Made by a program: the position numbers and the translations under genes. 64,000 nt of DNA from Cacconaster sp045601245 (GTDB lineage Bacteria; Bacteroidota; Bacteroidia; Bacteroidales; UBA932), in NCBI GenBank assembly GCA_045601245.1, contig JAZRZH010000009.1, positions 32,394 through 96,393 of the forward strand, in the 5' to 3' direction. Each line of letters starts with the position of its first letter. Position 1 is the stretch's first letter. Positions 49,780 to 57,650 of this stretch are shown in pieces. The notes below the pieces were generated by a model, which was not told the origin of the DNA, searched no databases, and saw nothing but the letters and a program-made list of their open reading frames with translations.

Positions 49780-51522
49780 CTAGAACAGGGACTCCTTGTC
49801 CTTGATATCCTTGACCCTGAGCTGAATATTCGCGATGCCGCGATAATAATTCTCGGCTATCGAGTAGCAGATATCCACAGGGTTTCCGGCCTGCATATGC
49901 TCGAAATGTTCGGATAGGTTGAAGGCGATCGCCGAAATGTGTCTGTACGGCTCGTCCTCCTGGATAAGTTCGAGACGCAGGTGCTTCAGATCGCCGGACT
50001 CGGCGGCGCCAACCTTGCGTCCATTACCGTTGTCGTAGACATTCTCCGTAATGAAGACCGGAGACTGGTTTCCGGGACCGAACGGCTGGAAAGACTTGAG
50101 CAGACGGAAGAACTTCGGTGTGATTTGCTTGAAATCGAGATATGAGTCGATATTTATGATAGGAGTCAACTGGACATCCACTATCTTCTCGGCGACATAT
50201 TTCTCGAAACGGATGCAGAACTCATCAAAATTCTCCTCCTTGATGGTGAGGCCTGCTGCATATGTATGGCCTCCGAAGTTCTCGAGAAGGTCAGAGCAGG
50301 ACTCAATGGCCTCGTAGAGATCGAATCCGACAACAGACCTTGCAGACCCGGTGATGAACCCGTTGGATTTGGTCAGCACTATGGTCGGCCTGTAATATGC
50401 CTCCACAAGACGGGAAGCAACGATTCCAACCACACCCTTGTGCCAGGACGGATTGTAAAGGATGGTGGACTTGCGATTGTCGAAATCCGGGATGGTCTTG
50501 ACCATTTCAAGAGCCTCGACCGTAATCTCGTGGTCGATCTTCTTGCGGTCATTGTTGTGGGCGTTGATGGCGGCGCCGATTTCGAGCGCCTCGTCATCAT
50601 CGTGGGCTGTCAGCATATCAACTGCTGTACGTCCGGACTCCATTCGTCCGGCTGCATTGATGCGCGGACCGATCTTGAATACGATCTCATCAATCGTAAT
50701 TGCGTGCTTCTCAAGACCGGAAAGCTTGATGACGGACTTGAGGCCGCGCCGCGGGTTCTCATTCAACTGCTTGAGTCCGAAATATGCAAGCACACGGTTC
50801 TCCCCTGTCACCGACACAAGATCGGATGCGATGCTGACTACGAGCAGGTCGAGCAGCGGCTGGATCTTCGAGAACGGAAGGCCGAGCCTCTGTGAGTAAG
50901 CCTGAACCAACTTGAAACCCACTCCACATCCAGAAAGGTCATCGAAAGGATAGGAGCAGTCATCGCGCTTCGGGTCAAGGACGGCGACTGCAGGAGGAAG
51001 TTCGGAGTCAGGAAGATGATGGTCGCAGATGATAACGTCAATGCCGAAGTTCTTGGCATATTTCACCTTCTCGACAGCCTTGATGCCACAGTCCAGAGTG
51101 ATAATCAGGGTCGCACCGTGCTCTCTGGCGCAGTCGATGCCGCGGTATGAGAGTCCGTAGCCCTCATCGTATCTGTCCGGAATATAATACTCGATGGAGG
51201 AGGTATACTCGCGCAGGAAAGAATAGACCAGCGAAACGGCTGTGGTACCATCCACATCGTAGTCCCCGTATATCAGAATCGTTTCCTTGCCTGTGACGGC
51301 CTTGTGGAGACGTTCGACAGCCTTGTCCATATCCTTCATCAGGAACGGATCGTGGAGCATCGACAGGTCCGGCCTGAAGAATTCGCGGGCCTTCTCGAAG
51401 GTGTCTATCCCTCGCTGGACGAGCAGGTTGGACAGGACCTGGTCGATGCCAAGTTCCTGAGACAACTGCCTTACGGCTGCAGGATTGCCCTGCTCCCTTA
51501 TAGTCCACTTCTTCTCCGTCAT
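49780..51522 (-). CDS. recJ: Single-stranded-DNA-specific exonuclease RecJ
   Basis: 580 residues from ATG 51522. DHH-family nuclease: ILIYGDYDVDGTTAVSLVYS (motif I), TLIITLDCGIKAVEKVKYAK, then VIICDHHLPDSELPPAVAVL with the DHH triad, GCGVGFKLVQ, and the DHHA1 domain with GPRINAAGRMESGRTAVDML and SARSVVGFDLYEAIE, GGHTYAAGLTIKEE. Degrades 5'-ended ssDNA in recombination and mismatch repair. A TTG at 51531 overlaps the promoter element and is rejected. Confidence 0.96.
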   Translation of the reverse strand: MTEKKWTIREQGNPAAVRQLSQELGIDQVLSNLLVQRGIDTFEKAREFFRPDLSMLHDPFLMKDMDKAVERLHKAVTGKETILIYGDYDVDGTTAVSLVYSFLREYTSSIEYYIPDRYDEGYGLSYRGIDCAREHGATLIITLDCGIKAVEKVKYAKNFGIDVIICDHHLPDSELPPAVAVLDPKRDDCSYPFDDLSGCGVGFKLVQAYSQRLGLPFSKIQPLLDLLVVSIASDLVSVTGENRVLAYFGLKQLNENPRRGLKSVIKLSGLEKHAITIDEIVFKIGPRINAAGRMESGRTAVDMLTAHDDDEALEIGAAINAHNNDRKKIDHEITVEALEMVKTIPDFDNRKSTILYNPSWHKGVVGIVASRLVEAYYRPTIVLTKSNGFITGSARSVVGFDLYEAIESCSDLLENFGGHTYAAGLTIKEENFDEFCIRFEKYVAEKIVDVQLTPIINIDSYLDFKQITPKFFRLLKSFQPFGPGNQSPVFITENVYDNGNGRKVGAAESGDLKHLRLELIQEDEPYRHISAIAFNLSEHFEHMQAGNPVDICYSIAENYYRGIANIQLRVKDIKDKESLF

Positions 51523-51528
51523 AACGCA

Positions 51529-51536
51529 CAAAGGTA
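51529..51536 (-). promoter_or_regulatory. Promoter -7 element of recJ
   Basis: TACCTTTG on the minus strand, ending only 6 bp before ATG 51522, so the mRNA would have almost no leader. Confidence 0.6.
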
Positions 51537-51570
51537 GATAATTAAAATCTATTTTTTATAAAAAAAAGAC

Positions 51571-51578
51571 TAAATTTG
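51571..51578 (+). promoter_or_regulatory. Promoter -7 element of the lysS-trmH-aroE operon
   Basis: TAAATTTG on the plus strand, 28 bp before the lysS ATG. Confidence 0.6.
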
Positions 51579-51606
51579 CGCTTTAAATGATTATTAAATA
51601 ATAATT

Positions 51607-53142
51607 ATGGATATTGAACTCAACGAACAGGAACTCAACCGAAGGGCGTCGCTCAAGTCCCTCAAGGACCTTGGCATAGAGCCTTATCCGGCTGCAGAAT
51701 ACAAAGTTACGGCAAACTCCGAACAGATCAAGGCTGAATACGACCCGGAGAAGGGCAACCTTGCCGACATCACCATCGCAGGACGCATAATGAGCCGCCG
51801 CATAATGGGTGCGGCATCATTTATGGAACTGCAGGACGAGCAGGGAAGAATCCAGGTCTACGTCAAGCGCGACGAGATCTGCCCGGGCGAGGACAAGACG
51901 ATGTACAACACCGTTTTCAAGAAACTCCTCGACATCGGAGACATCGTGGGAATACGCGGATTCGCATTCATCACCCAGACCGGCCAGCTCTCGGTACACG
52001 CCAAGGAACTCACCCTCCTCAGCAAATCACTGAAGGTGCTCCCTATCGTCAAGGAGCAGGACGGCAAGGTCTTCGATGCATTCGCAGACCCAGAGCTCCG
52101 CTACCGCCAGAGATATGTCGACCTCATCGTAAACCCGCAGGTCAAGGAGACATTCATCAAGAGGGCGAAGATTGTTGCCACCATGCGACAGTACTTCAAC
52201 GAAGCCGGCTGCCTCGAGGTTGAGACCCCTATCCTCCAGAGCATTCCTGGCGGTGCCACGGCCCGTCCGTTCATCACCCACCACAACGCGCTTGACATCG
52301 ACCTCTATATGCGTATTGCCAACGAGCTCTACCTCAAGCGATTGATCGTCGGCGGCTACAACGGCGTATACGAGTTCGCCAAGGACTTCCGCAACGAGGG
52401 TATGGACAAGACCCACAATCCGGAATTCACCTGTATGGAGATATATGTCGCATACAAGGACTACAACTGGATGATGAAGTTCGTCGAGACAATGCTCGCG
52501 AAGATCTCAATGGCCGTCAATGGCACCACCACGGTTACTATTGCCGGCAATGAAGTGGACTTCGGAGGCGTATACCGCAGACTTCCTATCCTTGACGCCA
52601 TCAAGGAATATGCTGGTGTGGATGTCAAGGGAATGGACGAGGACCAGCTGCGCGAGACCTGCAAGAAACTCAATGTGGAGACCGAGCCTTCTATGGGCAA
52701 GGGCAAGTTGATCGATGCCATCTTCGGCGAATACTGCGAAGGCAAGCTCATCCAGCCGACTTTCGTAACCGACTACCCTGTCGAGATGTCACCGCTTACC
52801 AAGCGCCACAGGACAGATCCGACCCTCACCGAACGCTTCGAACTCTTCGTCTGCGGCAAGGAGCTCGCCAATGCATATTCCGAGCTCAATGACCCTATCG
52901 ACCAGCTGGAGAGATTCCAGGAGCAGGCAGCCCTCAAGAGCAAGGGCGACGACGAGGCGATGTTCATCGACTACGACTTCGTGCGCGCCCTCGAATACGG
53001 TATGCCGCCTACATCGGGTCTCGGAATGGGCATCGACCGCCTGACAATGTTCATGACCGGCCAGACAGCCATCCAGGACGTGCTCTTCTTCCCTCAGATG
53101 AGGCCGGAGAAGGTCGCCAAGCCACAGAAGGAAGAAGAATAG
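51607..53142 (+). CDS. lysS: Lysyl-tRNA synthetase, class II
   Basis: 511 residues. N-terminal OB-fold (ITIAGRIMSRRIMGAASFME), class II motif 1 region VATMRQYFNEAGCLEVETPI, motif 2 with AKDFRNEGMDKTHNPEFTCM, and motif 3 GLGMGIDRLTMFMTGQTAIQ. Charges tRNA-Lys. Full length. Followed after 3 bp by the SpoU methyltransferase. Confidence 0.98.
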   Translation: MDIELNEQELNRRASLKSLKDLGIEPYPAAEYKVTANSEQIKAEYDPEKGNLADITIAGRIMSRRIMGAASFMELQDEQGRIQVYVKRDEICPGEDKTMYNTVFKKLLDIGDIVGIRGFAFITQTGQLSVHAKELTLLSKSLKVLPIVKEQDGKVFDAFADPELRYRQRYVDLIVNPQVKETFIKRAKIVATMRQYFNEAGCLEVETPILQSIPGGATARPFITHHNALDIDLYMRIANELYLKRLIVGGYNGVYEFAKDFRNEGMDKTHNPEFTCMEIYVAYKDYNWMMKFVETMLAKISMAVNGTTTVTIAGNEVDFGGVYRRLPILDAIKEYAGVDVKGMDEDQLRETCKKLNVETEPSMGKGKLIDAIFGEYCEGKLIQPTFVTDYPVEMSPLTKRHRTDPTLTERFELFVCGKELANAYSELNDPIDQLERFQEQAALKSKGDDEAMFIDYDFVRALEYGMPPTSGLGMGIDRLTMFMTGQTAIQDVLFFPQMRPEKVAKPQKEEE

Positions 53143-53145
53143 GAA

Positions 53146-53949
53146 ATGACCCCGGAGCCAATCACATCGGCACAGAATCCGAAGATAAAGAATCTGCTCT
53201 CACTGCGTGACAAATCAAAGCAGCGCCGTGAGAGCGGTCTTTTTGTCGTGGAGGGAGCACGCGAATTCGAAAGGGCGCTTCAGTGCGGATTCCGCGCCAG
53301 AAGCGTATACTTCTGCAGCAGATATCTGAAGGACGATTCGCTTGCGGCATACATTGAAAGTTGCGGAGCATCCCTGTACGAGGTCTCCCCAGCCATCTAT
53401 GACCGCATCGCCTGCCGCGAAGGCGTAGAAGGCGTGGTGGCGGAAATGTATGCGATCAACTACACGCTCGATGACATCAAGTTCAAGGGAGCGCCGCTGA
53501 TCCTTGTGATGGAAAGCGTCGAGAAGCCCGGCAATATCGGGGCTGTCCTGCGCACAGCGGATGCCGCCGGGGCCGACGCCGTGCTGGTCTGTGACCCGCT
53601 CACCGACCTGTACAATCCCAACCTAATCCGTGCAAGCCTCGGCAGCGCATTCTCCGTCAAGGTAGTCGCCTGCGACTCGGAGAGCGCCTGCAAATGGCTC
53701 AAAGAGAACAACATCTCCATCCTGACAGCACAGCTCCAGGACTCACTTCCATACTACGATACGGATATGAAATGCGGCACCGCCATCGTCCTCGGCACCG
53801 AAGACAAGGGACTGACAGACCTCTGGAGGAAGGCCTCGGACGCCAGGATCCGTATCCCGATGAACGGACTGATGGACTCGCTCAATGTATCAGTCTCCGC
53901 AGCAATCCTCTGCTTCGAAGCCATCAGACAGCGAAACGCATCAAAATGA
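53146..53949 (+). CDS. TrmH/SpoU family RNA 2'-O-methyltransferase
   Basis: 267 residues. N-terminal substrate-binding domain (SAQNPKIKNLLSLRDKSKQR, RESGLFVVEGAREFERAL) and SPOUT knot domain with ILVMESVEKPGNIGAVLRTA, the NPNLIRASLGSAFSV segment, AIVLGTEDKGL and IPMNGLMDSLNVSVSAAI. Methylates ribose in rRNA or tRNA; the site is unknown. Stop overlaps the aroE start (ATGA). Confidence 0.92.
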   Translation: MTPEPITSAQNPKIKNLLSLRDKSKQRRESGLFVVEGAREFERALQCGFRARSVYFCSRYLKDDSLAAYIESCGASLYEVSPAIYDRIACREGVEGVVAEMYAINYTLDDIKFKGAPLILVMESVEKPGNIGAVLRTADAAGADAVLVCDPLTDLYNPNLIRASLGSAFSVKVVACDSESACKWLKENNISILTAQLQDSLPYYDTDMKCGTAIVLGTEDKGLTDLWRKASDARIRIPMNGLMDSLNVSVSAAILCFEAIRQRNASK

Positions 53950-54689
53950 GATTCGGCCTCATCGGATACCCCATCGGGCACAGTCTGAGTCCCGCTATGT
54001 TCAGGGCCTGTTTTCCGGACCTGGAATACGGCCTGATCGAGACACCGGATTTCGATGAAGCGATGGACATTTTCAGACGGAAATATGATGCCGTCAATGT
54101 CACAGCCCCCTTCAAAAGCGACGCATACTCCGCAGCAGACATCCGCGACGAGGCCTCAACCATCCTTGAAGCGGCAAATGTCCTCGTACGCAAGGAAGGT
54201 ACAATCTTTGCCTCCAATACTGACCATACCGCCGTCCGATTCCTGCTTGAGAAGAATCTGCCGGCAGGGGGAGGGCATTCTGTCCTGGTCATCGGATGTG
54301 GCGGTGCCGGCAGGGCCGCAGCATTTGCTTCAGCACAGCTCGGGCTGAAGACCGCCGTGGCAAACCGCACTTTCGGAAAAGCCGAGGAGTTCTGCAGAAG
54401 AGCAGGCGGAATGTTGCCGGTCACGATGGAGGAGGCCATTGCCGGAATCAGGCAGTACAACGCCGTGATTTACACCCTGCCTGTCGGAATCCCTGAAACA
54501 CATCTGATTGCAGAATCCGGCGCGCTCATTATTGAGGCAAACTACCGCAACCCTCAACTTGGCGGGAACCGATATGTCTCCGGCAGACAATGGCTTGTTG
54601 CCCAGGCAGTACGGGGCTTCAAGGAAATGACAGGAAGAAATCCGGATCCGGGAGTCCTTCTGGACGCCGTTTCCAATCAAACCGAATAA
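53946..54689 (+). CDS. aroE: Shikimate dehydrogenase
   Basis: 247 residues from ATG 53946. N-terminal substrate domain MRFGLIGYPIGHSLSPAMF and NVTAPFKSDAYSAADI, Rossmann part VLVIGCGGAGRAAAFASAQL, and a C-terminal block near GRQWLVAQAVRGFKEMTG. The catalytic Lys is in TAPFKSDAY, while the NVTxPxK motif is slightly altered. Reduces 3-dehydroshikimate. The frame extends upstream to 53694, but that part overlaps trmH and is not used. Confidence 0.93.
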   Translation: MRFGLIGYPIGHSLSPAMFRACFPDLEYGLIETPDFDEAMDIFRRKYDAVNVTAPFKSDAYSAADIRDEASTILEAANVLVRKEGTIFASNTDHTAVRFLLEKNLPAGGGHSVLVIGCGGAGRAAAFASAQLGLKTAVANRTFGKAEEFCRRAGGMLPVTMEEAIAGIRQYNAVIYTLPVGIPETHLIAESGALIIEANYRNPQLGGNRYVSGRQWLVAQAVRGFKEMTGRNPDPGVLLDAVSNQTE

Positions 54690-55326
54690 TGAACAGTATC
54701 ATAATCTCCAGCTCCTTTTTTTTATTATTTCAGCGGTAATATTTGTTTCTGCCGTCATTATTATCGCCGCGTCTTTCTTCTTTTTTGACAGAAAATTCAA
54801 AAAATCCGCAAAATCGCTCAACGAAAGACGCGAAAAACTGGAAACGTTCCATCGGGATATCCTCGGTTATGTCATTGAGATGATCAAGGACCTGACCGAG
54901 ACCGCCGCTCAATGCGGAGATGACCCGAAACTGTTGATGAGAAAATTCAACAACTATTTATTTACAGGGCCAGATGGACAACAAAGCATTCTCCGCCACA
55001 TACAGCCAATTGCAAATTACCAGTGTCACGGAATCATCGAATTCCTCAGGGATATCAGTCCCAAACTCTCGGAAGATGACCTGACGTTCTGCAGTCTTCT
55101 ATGTCTTGGATTCGCCCCAAACAGCATTCAAATGATTTACGGCCAGTCAAACCCTGCCAGTTTTTATAACCGAAGGTCAAGGCTGCGCCGGAGGCTTGGG
55201 GTTACCGATGGTGACCGTGCGCTCGAAACCCTGCTGTCAGAAATGATAGCGGAACTGGCTGAGCGCGAGAGCCGCGAAAACGGCATTAATACGGGCACCG
55301 GGGAATTCATTAAGAATCTGTTTTGA
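54689..55326 (+). CDS. Membrane-anchored HTH-type regulator, frame broken at a T8 tract
   Basis: ATG 54689 overlaps the aroE stop (TAATG), suggesting coupling. In frame zero it reads MNSIIISSS into eight Ts (54716-54723) and stops at 54737. In the -1 frame the sequence continues without stop to 55326: a membrane helix (ISAVIFVSAVIIIAASFFFF), charged helix (KSAKSLNERREKLETFHRDI) and a C-terminal segment like LuxR-type HTH domains of Bacteroidota (LTFCSLLCLGFAPNSIQMIY then YNRRSRLRRRLGV). The only standard start in that frame is ATG 54880, which loses the helix. Together ~212 residues if the frames are joined. Regulator function is inferred from the HTH-like end. Confidence 0.6.
54716..54724 (+). 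other. Slippery tract U-UUU-UUA at the frame switch
   Basis: Eight Ts followed by A. In the frame set by ATG 54689 the codons are TTT-TTT-TTA, so the -1 slip heptamer T-TTT-TTA is in register. A -1 slip, or an extra T by transcript slippage, joins the two frames. A sequencing error in the homopolymer gives the same picture. Confidence 0.5.
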
Positions 55327-55471
55327 AATGATTGATTTAAGATATTACTTTAGATTTTTCAGATGTTTTCACAGAATTACGAAGGAGCAACGGGGTTCCA
55401 TTGTAACTGATAAACACTGCGGAAACAGCGAAAAAGATATATAATAGAAAAATTGAATCATTTCAAAACAG
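55318..55471. mobile_element. MITE-like 154-bp element with 16-bp terminal inverted repeats
   Basis: Perfect arms CTGTTTTGAAATGATT (55318-55333) and AATCATTTCAAAACAG (55456-55471); pairing extends about four more bases with one mismatch. The AT-rich interior has no ORF. The left arm supplies the last two codons and stop of the upstream gene (CTG TTT TGA). No obvious target duplication. A long regulatory stem is the alternative. Confidence 0.45.
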
Positions 55472-55515
55472 ACTCTAAGTATTAACTACTAATTATTAAC
55501 CGAACGGCGTCCGGT

Positions 55516-55539
55516 ACGGCGGGCTTTCAGGCCCGCCGT
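55516..55539 (+). terminator. Intrinsic terminator upstream of ssb
   Basis: Stem ACGGCGGGC (55516-55524) and GCCCGCCGT (55531-55539), six-base loop, followed by TTATTTTTC. Closes the lysS-trmH-aroE unit. Confidence 0.85.
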
Positions 55540-55610
55540 TTATTTTTCATTTTTTGAAAAAATCTTTATCTTTACGGGTAGTAATTGTCAAAACCTTATA
55601 ACACATAAAT

Positions 55611-56102
55611 ATGTCACTCAACAAAGTATTATTGATTGGAAACGTAGGGAAGGATCCTGAAATCAGACACCTTGAAAGCGGTGCATCAGTCGCTTCATTC
55701 TCACTTGCCACAACCGAAAGGTACCGTGACAAGAACGGAGAGAACAAGGAAATCACAGAATGGCACAATATCGTCGCCTGGAGGCAACTCGCTGACCTGG
55801 CATCGAATTACATCAAGAAAGGCACTCAGATCTATGTAGAGGGCCGCATCCGCACACGCTCCTGGGATGACCAGACCGGTGCGAAGCGCTACACAACGGA
55901 GATAATGGCGGATGCCATACAACTTCTCGGCCGCAAGTCCGACAATCCTGCCGCAGACGGATACGCTCCGGCTTCCGCTCCTGCATACGCACAACCGCAG
56001 GCTCCGGCACACACCCCTGCCCCTCGCCCTCAACCGCAAGCAGTCCCTGCCGCTCCTGCAACCGATGTCGCAGCAGAGGACTCGGACGACCTTCCGTTCT
56101 GA
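55611..56102 (+). CDS. ssb: Single-stranded DNA-binding protein
   Basis: 163 residues. OB-fold: MSLNKVLLIGNVGKDPEIRH, VASFSLATTERYRDKNGENK, TEWHNIVAWRQLADLASNYI, GTQIYVEGRIRTRSWDDQTG. A Pro/Ala/Gln-rich linker follows and the acidic tip EDSDDLPF recruits replication and repair partners. Complete. A -7-like TATCTTTA (55567-55574) lies upstream but deviates from consensus. Confidence 0.97.
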   Translation: MSLNKVLLIGNVGKDPEIRHLESGASVASFSLATTERYRDKNGENKEITEWHNIVAWRQLADLASNYIKKGTQIYVEGRIRTRSWDDQTGAKRYTTEIMADAIQLLGRKSDNPAADGYAPASAPAYAQPQAPAHTPAPRPQPQAVPAAPATDVAAEDSDDLPF

Positions 56103-56124
56103 TACTTATCGGCATTATAAAAGG

Positions 56125-56154
56125 GAACCGGCGGACCGATTGGCCCGCCGGTTC
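56125..56154. terminator. Terminator between ssb and the MFS gene
   Basis: 10-bp stem GAACCGGCGG (56125-56134) and CCGCCGGTTC (56145-56154) followed by TCTTTT on the plus strand. Serves ssb and possibly the convergent MFS gene. Confidence 0.85.
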
Positions 56155-56174
56155 TCTTTTATCCAAACTTAGAT

Positions 56175-57551
56175 TTACTCTTCTTCCTTCTTGATATTCG
56201 GAAGTTCGAGACCGTAGCCCTTCTTGCGGTCCTCCTTCTTGAGGAGAATGCTGAAGAAAAACGCGAGGACGCCGAAACTTGAGAAGACAATCATAGGTAC
56301 AAGATAATTGCCGGTGGACTGACGGAGGGAGCCGATAATTTTAGGCACGAAGCAGAGACCGATATTCTGTACCCAGAAAATGAGGCAGTATGCGCTGCCG
56401 AGGATCTTCTCGTCGATGATCTTAGGAACTGATGGCCAGAGAGCCGCAGGGACAAGTGAGAAGCTGACACCGAGGATAACGATAAGTGTCACGGCAAGAG
56501 CCTTGCTCGGGAACGCAGGGAGCAGGAATGCAAAGCTCAGGTGGCAGGCGATCATAATGATGGAGCCAAGCATAAGCATTGTAGCGCCCTTGCCCTTGTG
56601 ATCCAGAAAGATACCAAGGAACGGGGTGAGGACCATCGCCAGGATCGGGAAGCAGCTGAAGAGGCGCGCAGCCACTGCAGGGGTTACGCCGAGTGTCTCC
56701 TCGAGGAAGTTAGGCGCATATCTCTGGAACGGGAAGATTGCGCTGTAATAAAGCACGCAGAGGAGTGCCACGATCCAGAACATCTTGCTCTTGAAGATGG
56801 CACCGAGGTCGGAGATATGGAATTCGTCTTCCGGAGACTTCTCTTCAGTTGCGAGGCCGGCTTCAACGAGCTGGCTGTCGAACTTACGGTCCATTACGCC
56901 GAAAATCACGAAGTTGAGAAGACCTATGACAAGGAGGCACCCGCAGAATCCCACAGGAGCGATGACCGACGCGTCGAATCTGGAGGCGATGATCGGAGCG
57001 ATCCACATCACTGCGAAGACACCGAGACGTGCGATAGCCATCTCAAGACCCATAGCGAGGGCCATTTCCTTGCCTTTGAACCATTTTGCAAGAATCTTGG
57101 AGACGTTGGTACCCTCCATCTCGCAGCCGCAGCCGAAGACCATGAATCCGAGGGATGCCATCTTTGCACTTGCCGGCATATCGACCCACCAGCTGCCGAG
57201 CCACTGTGCGAATGAAGTGGCCTGGAACCAGTCGGAGATTCCGACGAACTTGATGCCTGCACCAATTACCATAAGGGCTGCGGAGAGGACGCCGGAGAAA
57301 CGTACGCCGAGCTTGTCAAGAATAACGCCGGCGATAATGAGAAAACCGCAGACATTGAGGATGTATTCGGATGCCGCATATGTGCCGAACACGCTGCTGT
57401 TCCAGCCCAGACCGCTCTCCACGAGGGACTTGAGCGGCGACATCACGTCAACGAACATGTAGGCGAAGAACATCATCGACGCCACGAGGAAGAGGACGGC
57501 CCATCTTGCGACCGGGTTGTCATTCATCAACTTTTGAATTTTTTCTGCCAT
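56175..57551 (-). CDS. Major facilitator superfamily transporter
   Basis: 458 residues, about 12 hydrophobic segments. MFS loop 2-3 motif is degenerate (GVILDKLGVRFSGVLSAALM), central loop charged (EKSPEDEFHISDLGAIF), and a second-half copy is FLGIFLDHKGKGATMLMLGS. Overall resembles the MFSD1-like group in bacteria, whose eukaryotic relative transports dipeptides; the substrate is not predictable here. Short acidic C-terminus. Alone on the minus strand, divergent from dxs. A weak -7 (TAAATTCG) may lie near 57598. Confidence 0.85.
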   Translation of the reverse strand: MAEKIQKLMNDNPVARWAVLFLVASMMFFAYMFVDVMSPLKSLVESGLGWNSSVFGTYAASEYILNVCGFLIIAGVILDKLGVRFSGVLSAALMVIGAGIKFVGISDWFQATSFAQWLGSWWVDMPASAKMASLGFMVFGCGCEMEGTNVSKILAKWFKGKEMALAMGLEMAIARLGVFAVMWIAPIIASRFDASVIAPVGFCGCLLVIGLLNFVIFGVMDRKFDSQLVEAGLATEEKSPEDEFHISDLGAIFKSKMFWIVALLCVLYYSAIFPFQRYAPNFLEETLGVTPAVAARLFSCFPILAMVLTPFLGIFLDHKGKGATMLMLGSIIMIACHLSFAFLLPAFPSKALAVTLIVILGVSFSLVPAALWPSVPKIIDEKILGSAYCLIFWVQNIGLCFVPKIIGSLRQSTGNYLVPMIVFSSFGVLAFFFSILLKKEDRKKGYGLELPNIKKEEE

Positions 57552-57633
57552 ATTATAATTAATATTTGATGATTTGTCAAAAACAACGGAATGCGAATTT
57601 AGGATTTAGTTTGAATTAATCAAAACGGCTTCT

Positions 57634-57641
57634 TAAATTTG
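57634..57641 (+). promoter_or_regulatory. Promoter -7 element of dxs
   Basis: TAAATTTG on the plus strand, ending 9 bp before ATG 57651; predicts a leader of only a few bases. Confidence 0.6.
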
Positions 57642-57650
57642 CGGTCCTTT

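Noticed and set aside
53694..53945. N-terminal extension of the aroE frame
   Set aside because: Overlaps the end of the methyltransferase gene; the AroE fold begins at MRFGLIGYPIGHSLSP (53946).
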